A stretch of DNA of 64,000 nt from Pomphorhynchus laevis (taxonomy: Eukaryota > Acanthocephala > Palaeacanthocephala > Echinorhynchida > Pomphorhynchidae). This document shows positions 40,582 through 53,520 of the stretch, piece after piece. A model generated the notes under the pieces. It was not told where the DNA came from and ran no database searches. It worked only from the letters and a program-made list of their open reading frames with translations. The stretch spans positions 1-64,000 of the forward strand of contig WNNJ02000864.1 in NCBI GenBank assembly GCA_012934845.2, written 5' to 3'. Every line of letters starts with the position of its first letter. The stretch's first letter is position 1. The position numbers and the translations under genes were made by a program.

Positions 40582-41451
40582 CTACTACTTATCTTATCTT
40601 ATCTACTACTTACGCGCAACTCTTTAGTTTCGTATTTATTTATCAATTTCTTGTATGTGAACTTTAACAAAAGTTGTAAAATTTAGACGCGTTGAGATAC
40701 TCAGCGGTCGGGATGTCTTATACTATACGAATTTCTCAGTTGATTTTTCAAATGACTATATATTTAGAAGTTTTCGTCACATCACGATGGTCCTTCCATA
40801 AGCATTTCGAGGACAAACTATAAATTGGTTACATCATTATCGTATTCTAAAAGTATCATGACTCTCTTTGTCGGGGCTCTTCGATATTTTCGAATCATGC
40901 TACAGACCGTTATTACCTATGGTATTGGTGTCATTTTGGAGGATTTATCGGTGCGGAATTTCAGCCAGGTAGATAAGGGAAAATCGTTGTTTTGTAAGAA
41001 ATTTGCAGGAGTTTCCTGCAAAGTGAATTCAACAGTAATGGCTGCCCTGTTCAATAAAAGCTCTCTGTTAGTCGACTATAAAGCTCGTTGAAAGCTTTTT
41101 TATTTTTATTTCGAAAGTAAAACAACTTGTTAGCTTTCATTCTCTCGTGCTTTTATAACTCATAGGTTCCACTGGTATGCTCGATTATCGCGTCTCGACT
41201 ATGCACAATCACCGTTACATTTGCAGTAAGATTGGATGCAGCCGAATGGACGTGGATGTTTTGTGATCTATTTAGAGCTTCTATTAACGGTTAACATGAC
41301 AAAATTTGTGGCATTCCTTTTAAGTTCCACGACTGATCAGAAAATTGTCTGCACATTCTGCGGAAAAAGTTGCAAAGATCTGTTGCACATTTTTAATTGC
41401 TCGAAGATAAATTCGTTGTCATATATCGGCAAATTTTTGTTGTCCTCTTGA

Positions 41452-42385
41452 TTTGTTTTTGTCTTACTTGTAAGTATTTAATTTATTTTTATTCATCATT
41501 GAAAAACGGCAGTGGGTTAATTAAACTTCTCAGATTATTAATTATTAAGTGTTAAGACGCTTGCTAGTCATTGAGACGAGTGAACTTTAAATGTGAAAAA
41601 TTTTAATCTTCGAGTTGTCTGCTTAGGGTTTAAAACCAGTGAAGAACACCCGTTTTGTAAAAAGTGGACATATCCATTATTAAATTGTAAATATTTCGCT
41701 AGATTCCAAATAGTCTATATATTCCAACTGATCAAGGATATGTCCTACAACGAGTTATACTCAATGCGCCTCCTTTTAGACAGCTGCATCCTCAGGAGAG
41801 TGTAATTCCCCGTGCTTAACACATTTTTTTCAAGCATTTTCCTTACTACCGTAAAAATAGGTGAACCCTCAGAGTCAGATAAACAAAGGAGATACTCCAT
41901 GTTTTAATCATTTTCTCCCGTTATAACAAATTTCACTGCAAATAAACGATTTTTCTTTATTTTGTAGTGAGTATTGATCTTCTAATATCAACTACGGTTT
42001 TATAATTATAATTATGCATTTTTCAATTTTTTTTTAATTTTTATCTCATTATCTTTCGATATCAATTTTGTTTAAAGATTTATATTCTCTGCGGCCATTG
42101 CCGCCATTTTATTTTCTAGTCCGTTTATTCTGTCCATCATAATCCTCATTTATGAAGCATGCCGATTAATAGACTTGTTTAAATGCTTAAATATAGAATT
42201 GTGCTCCTTTACGTGCTCTTTTATTCTCCCCGTCCACCCACTTTAAATAATCTTTAAAATGGGTGCACAAAAATTGTGCTCTTAACTATAGATTTCTTAA
42301 TACAAAAAAAACAAACATTATGAATAAATAAATTAGGTTAAACATCAAAAGGAAAAGATCTTTTGGTAGGACAACGAACATGATT
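41452..42385. other. AT-rich spacer
   Basis: No convincing gene. An open frame at 41,593-41,805 shows no recognisable pattern. On the minus strand near 42,090-42,240, HVKEHNSIFKHLNKSINRHA and RINGLENKMAAMAAENIN look coiled-coil-like and could be leftover LINE ORF1 coding, but a stop lies between them. Confidence 0.45.
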
Positions 42386-43410
42386 CATTGAGTTGTCTTC
42401 TTCACTGCCAGGCCATAGAGATCAGATCCTTCCTGCCTACACCAGTTCGCCGCCTTCCGTCTTACCAACTCGGGATCTCTCGTACACCTGAGGGTCCAGT
42501 CTAGGCGTACTATGGTAGATAATCTCAAGATCCTGAGATTTCCCAGTTACCCTAGAGGCGCACTTCAGCTTTCTTACTTAAAGGCAGATGCTGGGCCCGT
42601 TTCAGATCCCATCTAGCTCTCTTCAGTACACTCTTGAATTTTTTCAAGTCTGAACCAGTCGACCATTTAACCGTAATGGTACACCCCAGGTATTTCACTC
42701 GATGTGCTAAGGTAGGGAGTGATTGAGTGTTCAATATGGAAAATAGAGCTGAGATTGCTAGTCTCTTTAGTTTTTCCTTGTCACATGAGCACCATTAAAT
42801 ACAACCACCTGCGATTTAGATAAGTTGAGAATAAGATTGGAAGTGGTTAACTGGTCTTTTAATCTTTAAAGAAGCGGCTAAATATCCGATACTATATCTA
42901 TGAACCCGCGTCCAGAGAACAGGGATGTAGTATCATCAGCGTATACAACTAGATGTTGATCGCGTTGAAATGCCTTAAATAGTACGATAGAATCAGCAAA
43001 ATATAAGATAGAAGAAAGCGGGGAACCTTAAGCACACATGTAATAGGGTGAAACTGACGAGCATCAGGATCGCCTTTATAAAGGAACCGCTTGGTGTACA
43101 TCAGCATCTCTACGTTGTTAACAATTCTCGCAGACCAATGGATCTAAGAGAAGAGATAATAAAGGGTGTGAAAATGCAGTCAAATGCAGCGAAAAATTAA
43201 AGAAATCAGCCACAACGAGCTCATGACTGTTGTCCTGACAGAATTGGTGTACCTCACCAACTGCCGAATCGACCGAGTGACCTTTGACAAACCCATGGAA
43301 ACTTGATGGGATTAAGTTAGGCTTACTTAGATAGTCGTGGATTATAGGCGCAAACGTTTTTCGTAGATGGAGAAAGATAAGGGAATTTTGTATCAAGATA
43401 GGGCGCAGAT
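42386..43410 (-). mobile_element. Family F copy 2 (decayed)
   Basis: The minus strand reads PPSFHG-equivalent PSSFHGFVKGHSVDSAVGEV near 43,270, a degraded RT core (the YADD region near 42,945 survives as VVYADDTTSLF-like sequence), then HRVKYLGCTITVKWSTGSDL and LDWTLRCTRDPELVRRKAAN to the C-terminus. Several shifts and small deletions relative to copy 1 break it. The copy lacks the part 5' to the SIQNSLIS motif. Confidence 0.8.
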
Positions 43411-45589
43411 CTTATTCTATTAATAATAGAATTTCAGAAAATATAAATCGTGATTTTATGTGAGATGTAGATAATAGCTGATGTGGCATGGTATTTTAGG
43501 AAAATGTAGAATACAATCATTCTTATAAGGACAATGTCCTAATATTATAATTACAAAAATAATCTTTTAATGAAACATGAAGACAAAATTATTTAAATCA
43601 AATGTTCCTAACCGGAATTGCGATATTTTACTCTTTAGGGGATGTGAAAACTTAAATTTGACAATTTAATAATATCTTGCCAAATATACAAGAACCCTCG
43701 TACTAGGGGTGCTAGCCATAGAAAAGTTGGGAACCCTTGAACCATTGAAGCTTTTTCAATGCTTCGATAATTTGAAGAAAAATTTTGTATTTAGCAGAAT
43801 CGCACAAATAATTTTTCGTAAGAAATCTAATAATATAAGACATTTATGAATCATTGTTATTTAATAAACCATATGTGAAGGTGTGAAGAAAAGGAGAAAT
43901 CATGGTAGGAATAAATAACCGGTAAAATAAATATGACAAATGAATAGTTGAATAAGGAAAATGGGAGTAATGATCGAGTAGATATGATATATACGCGGAT
44001 AAGGTAAATATAGGGGTTGTTATCGATTGAATGGTTATATAAAAATTAAAAGGAAAAAAGAGTTAAAATATATTTAAATAAAAAGTTTGAAAGCTCATAA
44101 AATGTTGTGTATTTATACCAAATAATTGTCATCTAAATAAAGAGATCTGATCAACTTCGAGTGTCAATCGGATCAAAATTTCCACCTGAAATATCCACTT
44201 AAAAGGCTTTTATTCGTAGAGTAATCACATAAGTACGATCTACCCACAAAATCTTGACCTTGAGAAGATTGTGGCTATTCTATAAATATATAAATGAATA
44301 TATGATATTTAGGCGTAATAAGTTAGTAAAATAAAAATGAAATTAATCAAATTAATTTGATTATCAATGTGAATCAGGATATATCATTAGTCTTTATTGT
44401 AGAACCTTAGCGATTATGGATCGTGACAGTTTTGCTGTTGATCCTCAGCTTAAACAAACAGGGATAATTGTGAAGTAATCCCGTTTGCTTATATTTATAT
44501 ATAGCAAAACTATCAAGTATGATCAATTATTGGTATATCATACCAATCCATGCATGGGATAGTGTACATTGGAGAAGTTAGTGTGCCCACGACCGTTTTT
44601 TAGCGTTCTATTTTACTGTCGGATTCAAATTATTCCTTGTTCCTGACTTGCTCAACAAACGTTTTGGAAAATTTAAGATCACATAAGGACAGTATTTTAC
44701 TTAAACATATTTTATTAACAAACACTATACTAGAATCTTTATAAACAGCAATCCCTCACAGCGAATGAATAAACACATCAATGATAAATGCAAATTGGTC
44801 ATTTAAAATACATCTTATAATAGACAGTCTTAATATTATCTAAGGAATAGCATTCTAATTTGACAATAAAATATATCTTTTAGTTAATATCATTGTGCAG
44901 CCATTGTTACAATTGAAATTTTTTGATGACCTTGCACGCTGCATTAATTCAACATTTAAAGGACTGAAATGTGAAACGTAGGTCTTCAATTCGTAGCTGA
45001 TGAGGTCTACCAATCCTGAAATGTAGCGTGCCGCTGTTGCCTTACAGATAGGATTAAAGTAGCGTGCAGTTATAACAATCACAACAGTTATAACATATCC
45101 ATCAGCATTAAAATTGCTGATAATTCACTCAAGGATGAATAAAAAACAGGAAACAATGTGCAAATCTTCAATATTACTGTAAATGCAAGATACCACGATG
45201 TAAATGTTGTAAATTATAGCCAAAATATCAAGTACTCACACAAACTTGAACTATCACATAAGAAGTGATTCAAATTGTTCATCATAAAGAATTATTTATC
45301 TTGGCATGTGTGAAATATGTTCACCGCAGTAAATTGGCGAATTGGTAATGTCTCTAAGCCAACGACCTAATAATCAAAAATTTGGTATAAAAAAGAAATC
45401 AGTCAAGCAAGACGATATTGTCTGACACATGTTTGTCCATAAATAATAAAATATTGAGTTCTCTTATCGCTGACAACTTGAATAGTGATGAATAAGCAAA
45501 ATAATAAATGATATTTAATTCGATTTGATTGCTGATCACTGCTACAATCGGAGGCATAAATAAAGAAAAGTAAATTAGATATTTCGTTA
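43411..45589. other. AT-rich gene-poor stretch
   Basis: About 2.2 kb with no frame over 75 codons and nothing recognisable. A perfect 7-bp hairpin (CATTGAA-GCTTT-TTCAATG) lies near 43,745. The small minus-strand frames at 44,855-45,082 and 45,403-45,612 are taken as chance. Confidence 0.55.
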
Positions 45590-45830
45590 ATTGATAAATC
45601 TGATTGAGTCAACGTATTTTAAACGATATATATAAAAAATAAAGATAAATAATTATAAATAATAAATGACTGTATATTATATATTATATTTATATAACGA
45701 TAAAATTTATTTTTTAAATTAAAAATAAAAGTCAATTTTTATGAATTGATTAATAAATAATATACAATGTATTAGAATAAGAAATAGTGGTCAGCAGGAG
45801 GAACTATATATCAATTTAAAAATACAATTA
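45590..45830 (+). repeat. Dispersed AT-rich repeat (family R), copy 1
   Basis: It contains TGAGTCAACGTATTTTA, AAGATAAATAATTATAAATA, TCAATTTTTATGAATTGATT, TGTATTAGAATAAGAAATAG and CAGGAGGAACTATATATC in that order. Confidence 0.65.
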
Positions 45831-46364
45831 AATAATTACAGCTATGACAATTGAATTCATATATATACTAGCAAAAGCTAAGCATAATGCTCTTGAGCTT
45901 TAAGAAACATATCATCTAGCATGACATGTCAGGATCTAAAAGTTAAGAGTGAATTTATTTAATATGCTGATGTACGAAGACAACCTCTGATGTTAGTATT
46001 TTATTATTGACAAATTCACTCTGCCTGTATTAACAAGAGCAGTATTTTTCTATTGCTGATTCGTTTCTGATATTTAAACGTGATTAGACCCTAGCTTAAT
46101 TGAATGGTTACGTTATTTGGTAAATATCCCATAGTCCTAGTCTTCATTCTGCTACTTTTTGAATCGTTAATACCTTTTCAGAAAAACATATTTTTTAAAT
46201 GGCAACGTGAAAAGCCACCGCAGATTTTAGTTTCGATTGGACGGCTTCACTAGTACAAAAAGCATATATGTAAAACAGTCTTTTAGCGAACACTTTTGAC
46301 ACAGTATATCTTTATTGTATCATACGAATCAGCAATCGTAGTGACATTATAAGAAACAGACGAT

Positions 46365-46610
46365 CATGTTAGATAACTGAGTCTACGTATTTTATACTAT
46401 ATATAAATTAAAATTAAAGATAAATAATTATAGATAATAAATAATTATATATGATTTTATACAATTTATATTTATATTACGATAAAATTTATCTAAATTT
46501 AAAATAAAAATCAATTTTTATAAATTGATTAATAAATAATACACGATGTATTCGAATAAAGAATATAGGCCATCAGGATGAACTATATATCAATTTAAAA
46601 ATATAACAAT
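46365..46610 (+). repeat. Family R, copy 2
   Basis: It has the same motif order as copy 1: CTGAGTCTACGTATTTTATA, AAGATAAATAATTATAGATA, TCAATTTTTATAAATTGATT, GATGTATTCGAATAAAGAAT, CATCAGGATGAACTATATAT. The internal palindrome AATCAATTT-AAATTGATT is conserved. Confidence 0.65.
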
Positions 46611-48262
46611 TTAAAAATAAATATAATTGATTAAAAAATGTTGCATTTGGTCGTTTAAAGACATTTATTTTGCAGGTATTTACAAAATTTGATATAAGAT
46701 AAATATTAAGTAAATAAAAGTTTTCCTAAAAGCTTTTTATAGGAAACTTTTGAAAACCTTTCCAATTTCCCGAAGATGATAACCACATGTGATATTAAAA
46801 TATTTGACCTCTTAGGAATAAAACCGTTTTACTCACTTTTTCGTTCCTGTAAATATATAAAAACTAAGAAATCGGAGCATGATTATTAGTTACACAAGTG
46901 AATGCAAATTGATATTTTAGATACTTTCGATTATTTTCACTTCACATGTCTAAATTAATGTAAATTAGGCTGCATAACTTGTAATTTTCAAATACTTTTC
47001 AAATAATTTAACATTTTTAATTTATTAAGTATTTTAATTTATTATAATAATTATTTAAATTTTAAATAATTATTTTATTAATTATTTTAAATAATTAATT
47101 TTTAAATAATTTTCAAATACACTAAATACAATATTTGTTCTGTAAACCAATTTTATAAGATGCGTGTTGTTCTTTTCTGGATAAGCATTAATATTATCAT
47201 TTATTTGATCTTCATTTGATTATCATTTTAATAAAAAATCTTTGAATCCAAACCTTTTGAATTTTATGCATTAAGTGCTTCTAGCCACGTTTTCAATTCC
47301 CCAAAGTCAGGTTTGTTAAAAATATTATATAAATATATTTTATTTTAAATATTTATATTTATTATATAAAATATTAAATTATTTACTTAATTATTTATTA
47401 TTTAATTATTTTTAATTTTTATTTATCGTTATGTTTAATTTATAAACAATTTAATATACGTAGACTTAGTCACGTGATCTGATTTACTTTTGTAATTTAT
47501 TTCAACTAAAAATATGCGAATATTCAAAGATAACATTTTATCGAAAGTATTTTATTTAAACTAGATATTTCATACTATTTTTGTATGAATCTCTTGTATA
47601 TGATTTTAATGTTAATGTTTTTAAGAAACACTATATAAATTACAAATTACCTTAGAAAATAAATGGAATTGGCGGTTATACAATGTATAACCGTCATATT
47701 ATTATAAGGTCATTAGGAAATATAATAGAGAACTATTTTGCATGAATTTATTGTTAATGTTTATTATAATTTATTGTAATAAGCCTTTACTTAAAAAGCA
47801 ATTATTTGCAACAGTGATATAATTTGTTTCAATTTATTGAAACATAAATTAACTGATGCTTGCCCTTTATTTAATTTAGTTTGCTATTTAAAAAGGTAAG
47901 GAAGTTGTACTGCACTGATGATTCCATGTAGGGTCAACTTATTTTCAAACCAAATTGAAAAATATGTAATTAAAATTTATGTTATAGTTACTAGTTAGAT
48001 TTTATTTATCTGAGTACTAAATTCACAGAGTTTTCTTTTGTGAATTTATACACTTAAAATTATAAAATAATATTTTATAATATATATAAATTGTATATTT
48101 GGTATCTTAATAATTTAATATTATTATCCTGAACAGTCGATATTTTAGCATAGTTGAACATTATTATGTTATTCAATTATCATGTTATTCAATTTTATAT
48201 ATTCCGTTTCAAGTGAAAGTTACTTTATCTTTGTTTTAATACTGTAATTTTAAATTCAAATT
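46611..48262. other. AT-rich gene-poor stretch with a minus-strand family R piece
   Basis: No gene was seen. At about 47,380-47,510 ATACGTAGACTTAGTCACGT then GATCTGATTT matches one end of family R in reverse orientation. The rest is A/T-rich with runs of ATTATTTAAAT. Confidence 0.5.
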
Positions 48263-48664
48263 ATGTATTTGCATTGTTTGGAAAATTTACAGTTTTTATC
48301 TAATAATATATTTTGCAATATATTTAACACGAACAACTGTCAAATCGAAAATAAATATCGTTGTAAACACACCAATACAAAACTTCAAAATGTAGTAAAT
48401 GCAACAGAAGAAATACGAGTTCTGCACTATATAGAGGAGGATAAGAATTTCTTTAATTCATCAACATGGCTTAGATATTCGTTGGAAAGCTCTACCACCC
48501 GACAATCGATAGGAATAGTTTGCGTAGGTGATTGCAAAATGTGTAATACACAATATGTCGGCGAGTATGGTTTATCTATGAATATTCAATTAATTATTCG
48601 ATTAATTATTCGATTTACTTTTAAATTAATTTTGAAATTATTCCGTGCTTTCTCGATCGCATGA
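48263..48664 (+). pseudogene. Possible GIY-YIG endonuclease remnant of a Penelope-like element
   Basis: A 133-codon frame. Its middle reads RQSIGIVCVGDCKMCNTQYV then GEYG, which resembles the start of the GIY-YIG domain (G-V-Y-x-C-x-x-C-x-YVGET-G) found at the C-terminus of Penelope-like proteins. The rest (N-rich start, isoleucine-rich end) is not recognisable. It lies next to Penelope-like RT sequence on the opposite strand, so either the pieces are from two copies or an inversion separated them. The call rests on about 25 residues. Confidence 0.35.
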
Positions 48665-49325
48665 TACAAATGTGTAGCCAGTCTATAAGCTCACATTTTG
48701 TGTATTTTACAATTTTCTAGCGTCTTCATGTGAGAACATAAACTTAGTATTCTCAGCCCTTTGCTGTATATTATTAATCTTTGAATACTTGCTGTTTGGT
48801 TACTACGTGTGTATGTGAACCTTTTGTGCCATTAGCTGGTTATACATTGATGTTTGCAAATAGTTTCCATCTTTATTAACTGTAATGTCCAGAAATTTAC
48901 TGAACTATAATTTTTTAATGTGATCCACATGAGACCAAATTTGTTCAATCTTTCCTAAAAGTTTTGACCTGATTGAGCGTTATATCTCCAAATTGTAAAT
49001 ACATCATTAATGGATCTGCACCAAAATAGCGGTCATTCAAAATTTATAAAAGGTTTTTAAATAATTGTCTAGATAGATTGTGACTAGAATAGGAGCTACA
49101 AGAGTTCACAGGAAACTCCAATTGTATATCTAAATAATCGCCAATTAAATTCGAAAATATTTCCGGATAAAATTAGCTGTAGTGCAGATACAACAAATTA
49201 ACATTTTCCAGTTGGTTAGTGAGCTATTATCATTGATCTACCGATGTGCCATGCGGAATTGTAGTATATAGTGACTCATTATTCATTGTAAAGATTTCAT
49301 CTTCCTGGCATATTTCGTTTTGCTG
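48665..49325 (-). mobile_element. Penelope-like element RT fragment (decayed)
   Basis: The minus strand gives NNESLYTTIPHGTSVD (FDVxSLYTNIP-like), APILVTIYLDNYLKTFYKF (SPILAxIYME-like), KFLDITVNKDGNYLQTSMYN (FLDVxVxxxxGxLxTSVYRK-like) and NNIQQRAENTKF. Their order equals that of Penelope-like RTs. Multiple frame shifts and stops make it a relic. It belongs to a different lineage from the fragments at 56-61 kb, judging by the wording of the motifs. Confidence 0.65.
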
Positions 49326-49389
49326 TTCACGCAGTATGATTTTTTAATGTAGTATTTTTTTCGGAATAATAATTGTTAATTAATGTAAA

Positions 49390-49990
49390 ATGTAATTGCG
49401 AGAACTCTAGCCTAGCTGGAAGGCAAGAACACACATGCGCTGATAGAAACGTGTCAAAACATTTAGATTTCGCCTGATTTCGCATCTTCGTCATGTTAGC
49501 CACTTCGCCGATTTCTGAGACTGCAAAAGGCAGATTTCTCATTGTCAATGTATTTTGAAAGGTAAAGTCCTAAATAAGGAGGCGACCCTTATCCAAGGAG
49601 ATGATTGAATCGCCGCTGAGTTTCTTCGCATCGTATCTCAACAATTCGACCGGTTCAAGGCAGGCCGAAATGCCAACTGTGGTCAGATCACTACCACTTA
49701 GCTCGTTTAAAGCACTGTGTCGGTTATGCCTAGAAATAGTCTTCGGGCAATCGAGTTCATGTGCTCCTGCTTTGTCCGTATAAGCACCGCATTCGCAAGT
49801 ATATGGAGCGAGTAAGACACTCGTAATTGAAGATCCGAGATCGAAGAATCGATCGTCTAATTTGGTGTCTATGGTTGGTATGGGCAGGGATTATAGAAAA
49901 CCATTGGACTATTTGTTCGCAGCAGAGAGTAGGCTGGCTCGATCTTTAGATTCATAAAAAGAGGACAAAAGCTTTTGGAATTTGAACTCA
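49390..49990 (-). mobile_element. Fragment of another retroelement with CCHC and endonuclease-like C-terminus
   Basis: The minus strand reads LDDRFFDLGSSITSVLLAPY, TCECGAYTDKAGAHELDCPK, RHNRHSALNELSG and ISACLEPVELLRYDAKKLSG, then DFTFQNTLTMRNLPFAVSEI after a stop. The succession C-x-CG ... G-x-H-x-L-x-C ... RHxxLN ... LEPxxLxRxDxKxxxG is a conserved C-terminal pattern of a widespread group of invertebrate RT proteins, recognised from memory. It is distinct from family E (H-x-V-x-C then GGFxxxRH). Only ~200 residues remain. Confidence 0.6.
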
Positions 49991-52529
49991 AACCAATGGT
50001 CTGGCCAATGTTTTTGTACTGTTGTATCTATTAGGCAAGGCAATGAAAGTTTGGCGCTCCAAGCATCTGATGCGGACTGATAATAGGGACCTTAATTGTA
50101 GTGATGCTGATAGGATTGAAAAGAACCACACGAGGATAATATGAAACAGATCAATGAAGAATAGCGGATCGTGTAAGCAATGACTATTCACTCTTATATA
50201 TAAGTATAAATTTATTATGAATAAATTCATAAATTTATTAAAAATAAATCATAAATCATAAAAAAAATAAAAATGAATAATTAATGAACGATTCGCCAAA
50301 ATTTTAGAGCGTTTTATATGTAGTTGGATTTACTCATTTATTAGTTCTGTGATCCTTACTTAATGTTTTACATCTGATCCACTCACTGTTACTCGTATAG
50401 TTCAATCTGATGTTGTGTGTTTAAGCTGTTAAAACTTTTTTGTTCTCTTTAGTTGGTTATTGTTTATCACGCTTTTAATTGTGAATACTGCCCAGAGGTG
50501 AACTGGTTGGTGAATATACTTGACGAGCAGTCTTCGACAGTGCGTCTTGTGTGTTTAAGCTGTTTAAAATTTTTTGTTCTGGTATGAACGATCCGCTAAA
50601 TTTTTAGAGCTTTGTCGTACAAAATACTGGATCCTTATCTAAGCTATAAAAATTATTAAATTTTCAGTTTAATTGCAATGCTTTGATTGAAAAAGCTTAA
50701 GAGCGTACGATAGTTGAAGTTGCTTAAAATCATTCAGATAGTAATTTCGTAGACGAATTATTTACTTCGCATGACATACGCCCATATAAATCACTGACTG
50801 TTTTGATACGTTTTTAGTAACTTCCCAACTAAGAGTTTTTAATATTGAAATAACATCATTTGTATACGTGGCTTATTTCTATGTTTGGAAACTTTTCCAA
50901 CTGATCGCTTATTTAAATCTAACTCAAAGTTTAATTTGACATCGTTATTTGTTTGTTGCAAATTTGAATGCAAGAAGCGTATTATGATTTTAAAAGCGTA
51001 CGTATCTTAACTGTATATAAGTTTTATACTTGCATATTATACAAACGATTTAAATTTTTTATCTCTACATACTATTTTGCCTAAAAGCGGTAATGTATAC
51101 ATTTTCTTAAACATTGTAATTTATAGCGTGTTACATTTATCTAAATTTCTATATCATTCACCGATTTGAACTTATTTGTCTAAGTTAAAGTACTTTATTT
51201 TATCAAGTTATGATACTGATATAATTGCTATAAAATAATTTAATTATTAATACATTTAAATAATTCAATTATGAGTAAATAAAAATTATCAGTAATTAAA
51301 TTTTCGAGTAACTATTCATTCTATCAGTTAAAACTTTTTTCTGATTGCTTAACTATCTAGCTTGGTACAGATATATGTTGATAGTACATTTCATCTTATG
51401 TAATCATTCATTTTCAGAATGAATAATTAGATAATACATTCAAGTGTCTTGGCTTCACCTTAACATTAAGTTTACATTTTAGATAGAAACACGTTTATTG
51501 AATGATTATGCTGATAGCAGTCAGCTAAATCTTTTCTCATTAAATTGTTGTTTTTACTCTAATTGACTCATTACAATAATAATTTCTTAAATAAAATAAT
51601 TGTTTATTAATAGTAGTTATAATTGCAAGTATTAACCGCATGTAGTTCCTTGCATTATTTAATCTCAAAATAATATCTTGTTAATTACTAAATCAATAAT
51701 ATCGATGTTTTGCTAGGAGAGCAGGAGTGTTGAATCTCGATGTAGGGGAACAAATCGAATATAACACGTATCGTGCTTATTCTATCGTTATTTTACAGTT
51801 ATTTTTCACTTATGATAAGTTCATAATCACGATTATGCTTTTCTGGCGTTTTTAATGTGTAATCGCCTTAAAAAGAATAGACTGTGCTGAACTGAGTCAC
51901 CTAACATCTGTTTAAATCACAACGGTTTAAAATGAATGTTTTCGATCTCATTTTTTCTTTCAATATACTTTGCACGCTTCCCTTGCTCGTGATATTCGAA
52001 ATTTCTTTTTGATGGTCTGGAATGATAGGACATGGCTAGATTGTTAAATATGCAACATCCAAGAACTTCCGATCAGTCCTACAACTAAATAGTTTTTTTG
52101 CACTCTATATCGGAACGTCATCATTACACCTGGTAGTTGTAGATCTTACGAAGTTCACGTTGTCTGGAACCAGTTGCAAGATAGATTCTAAGCTAACATT
52201 GCTTTATATTTTGCGAACTGCCGTTGTTAAATATTCCGCACTTGTTATGAGGCTGTATTTGTAACGCCATGTCTTTAAAGGCAATTCGTGTGCAAGATCT
52301 ACCGGTTTCCACACTGACATCAATATTGTACACTGGATGGACTCCGACGATACTAGGCTGCTAGCACATTTTGAAATTCCTTATTGGATAAATTGAAATC
52401 AAAAGCTCTCAGCGAACAAACAGATAACCAGCTTGAAGTACATTTTGAAGATGCAGATTAATACAATTGGCATTATTTTTGTTTGCATTATGCTAGCTTG
52501 CTTCATTAAAGAGATTTCGATGATTAACT
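49991..52529. other. AT-rich gene-poor stretch with paired direct repeats
   Basis: No gene was seen. GAACGATTCGCCAAAATTTT at 50,286 recurs as GAACGATCCGCTAAATTTTT at 50,586, and GTGTGTTTAAGCTGTT at 50,415 recurs at 50,549. The pairs are about 300 and 134 bp apart. The remainder is unstructured A/T-rich DNA. Confidence 0.5.
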
Positions 52530-53520
52530 GAAACTTGTGTGGAGTACCCTGCTAACGCCATGATAACAATTTTCACAGGTAACACAAGGGACCTTAGAGT
52601 GATGATAACGAAGTGAATGGAACTACAGTTGAATTCAGCTGAAAAGTAAAGAAACATACGGATAGCTGATGACTGTTATTTCGGCAAAACCGACGCACTT
52701 TATTAACTGATAAATGGACTGAGCGACCATATAAACTTATGAAAGTTTAATGGAATCAAATTTCGCCTAATCAAATGGTCGAAATTTGATGAGCAAGCGC
52801 TTTTCCGTAAATGGAGATGAAGAAGTTTTAAATCGAAGTTGGCCGCGGGTCTTTAGGACACAATTGGTTTTTTTGCTTAAAAAAATCCTTCTCGGAATCT
52901 TTCTTGATGAGATTTCTTTTCTGACTATCTGTCAAAAGCTGAGCGATACAAATGGAGTTTGACATCTTATATTATGAGGATATTGGTGATGGTCCCTAGA
53001 AATTAAGGTTATCAGTCATAGATAAGTGCTTACTCCTGAAACCACACCAAGGGATTTGTTGTGGCGTGGGAGTGACTCCATAATTGAGCAGGTAGATCAT
53101 CCCCTCAAAACCTTTGTCAAAGTATAATGTATCAATCCAACAATATGCACCCTGTTTCTAACTGACAATTTTTTTTCTTGAATATCTTCCAGAAGTAAGA
53201 CTAGAAGGGATTACGGCGACCAATGCAGGCTATGTCTCTATTCAGTTAGAATCTGTAAGCATAATTCTAATATCTATTTGAGAGAGCATGTCTAATAGAA
53301 TCCTAGAGATTGGGGGAGGTGTGACAGCTTGCTAAGACCTTCGTTGAGTTTTGTTTGAGTGAAATAGTAAATGCGACTTTTTAGGCAGTCGATAGAATCG
53401 TGGTAGCTTGCTGGAAACCGTATAAGTTGAGTTATGGGAGTGCTAGATTGTTTATTATAGAACATCAAGGATATGTTATGTACTAGTTTATCGAATTCCT
53501 TCATGATTTTTGGGTTTATA
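52530..53520 (-). mobile_element. Family F copy 3 (heavily decayed, extends further 5')
   Basis: DNA-level similarity to copy 1 runs in order: AACAATTTTCACAGGTAAC against AACAATTCTCGCAGGCAAC (33,520), GCAAGCGCTTTTCCGTA against GCAAGCGCTTTTTCGTA (33,757), CTTGAATATCTTCCAGAAG in both (34,184). Beyond the point where copy 1 is truncated, a minus-strand frame (53,504-53,292) reads SYHDSIDCLKSRIYYFTQTK, probably the region N-terminal to the RT. Most of the catalytic region is gone. Confidence 0.75.

Larger units (their letters stand above)
36820..41450 (+). mobile_element. Decayed family D element split by two later LINE insertions
   Basis: Segments 36,820-37,650, about 39,011-39,286 and 40,521-41,450 together follow family D ORF2 in order. 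Segment 1: SISKWHSHFTELFSSK, NNKAIGTDKLDVKHLKSSFD, then FVDFSIAFDTIS. Segment 2: FVKIFDGSICTDYI, then GDLLSPLLISLYICDLSSYL. Segment 3: FLYADDLLVTSYY, GALRYFRIMLQTVITYG and the knuckle CTFCGKSCKDLLHIFNC. Many stops and shifts within segments show this element was decaying by the time of, or since, the two insertions. The intervening pieces are family B (37,651-39,010) and family A (39,287-40,520). Confidence 0.82.

Noticed and set aside
41593-41805. 70-codon open frame as a gene
   Set aside because: No motif, topology or conserved pattern; expected by chance in this composition.
44855-45612. Two small minus-strand open frames
   Set aside because: Short, no recognisable domain, no splice context; treated as chance.
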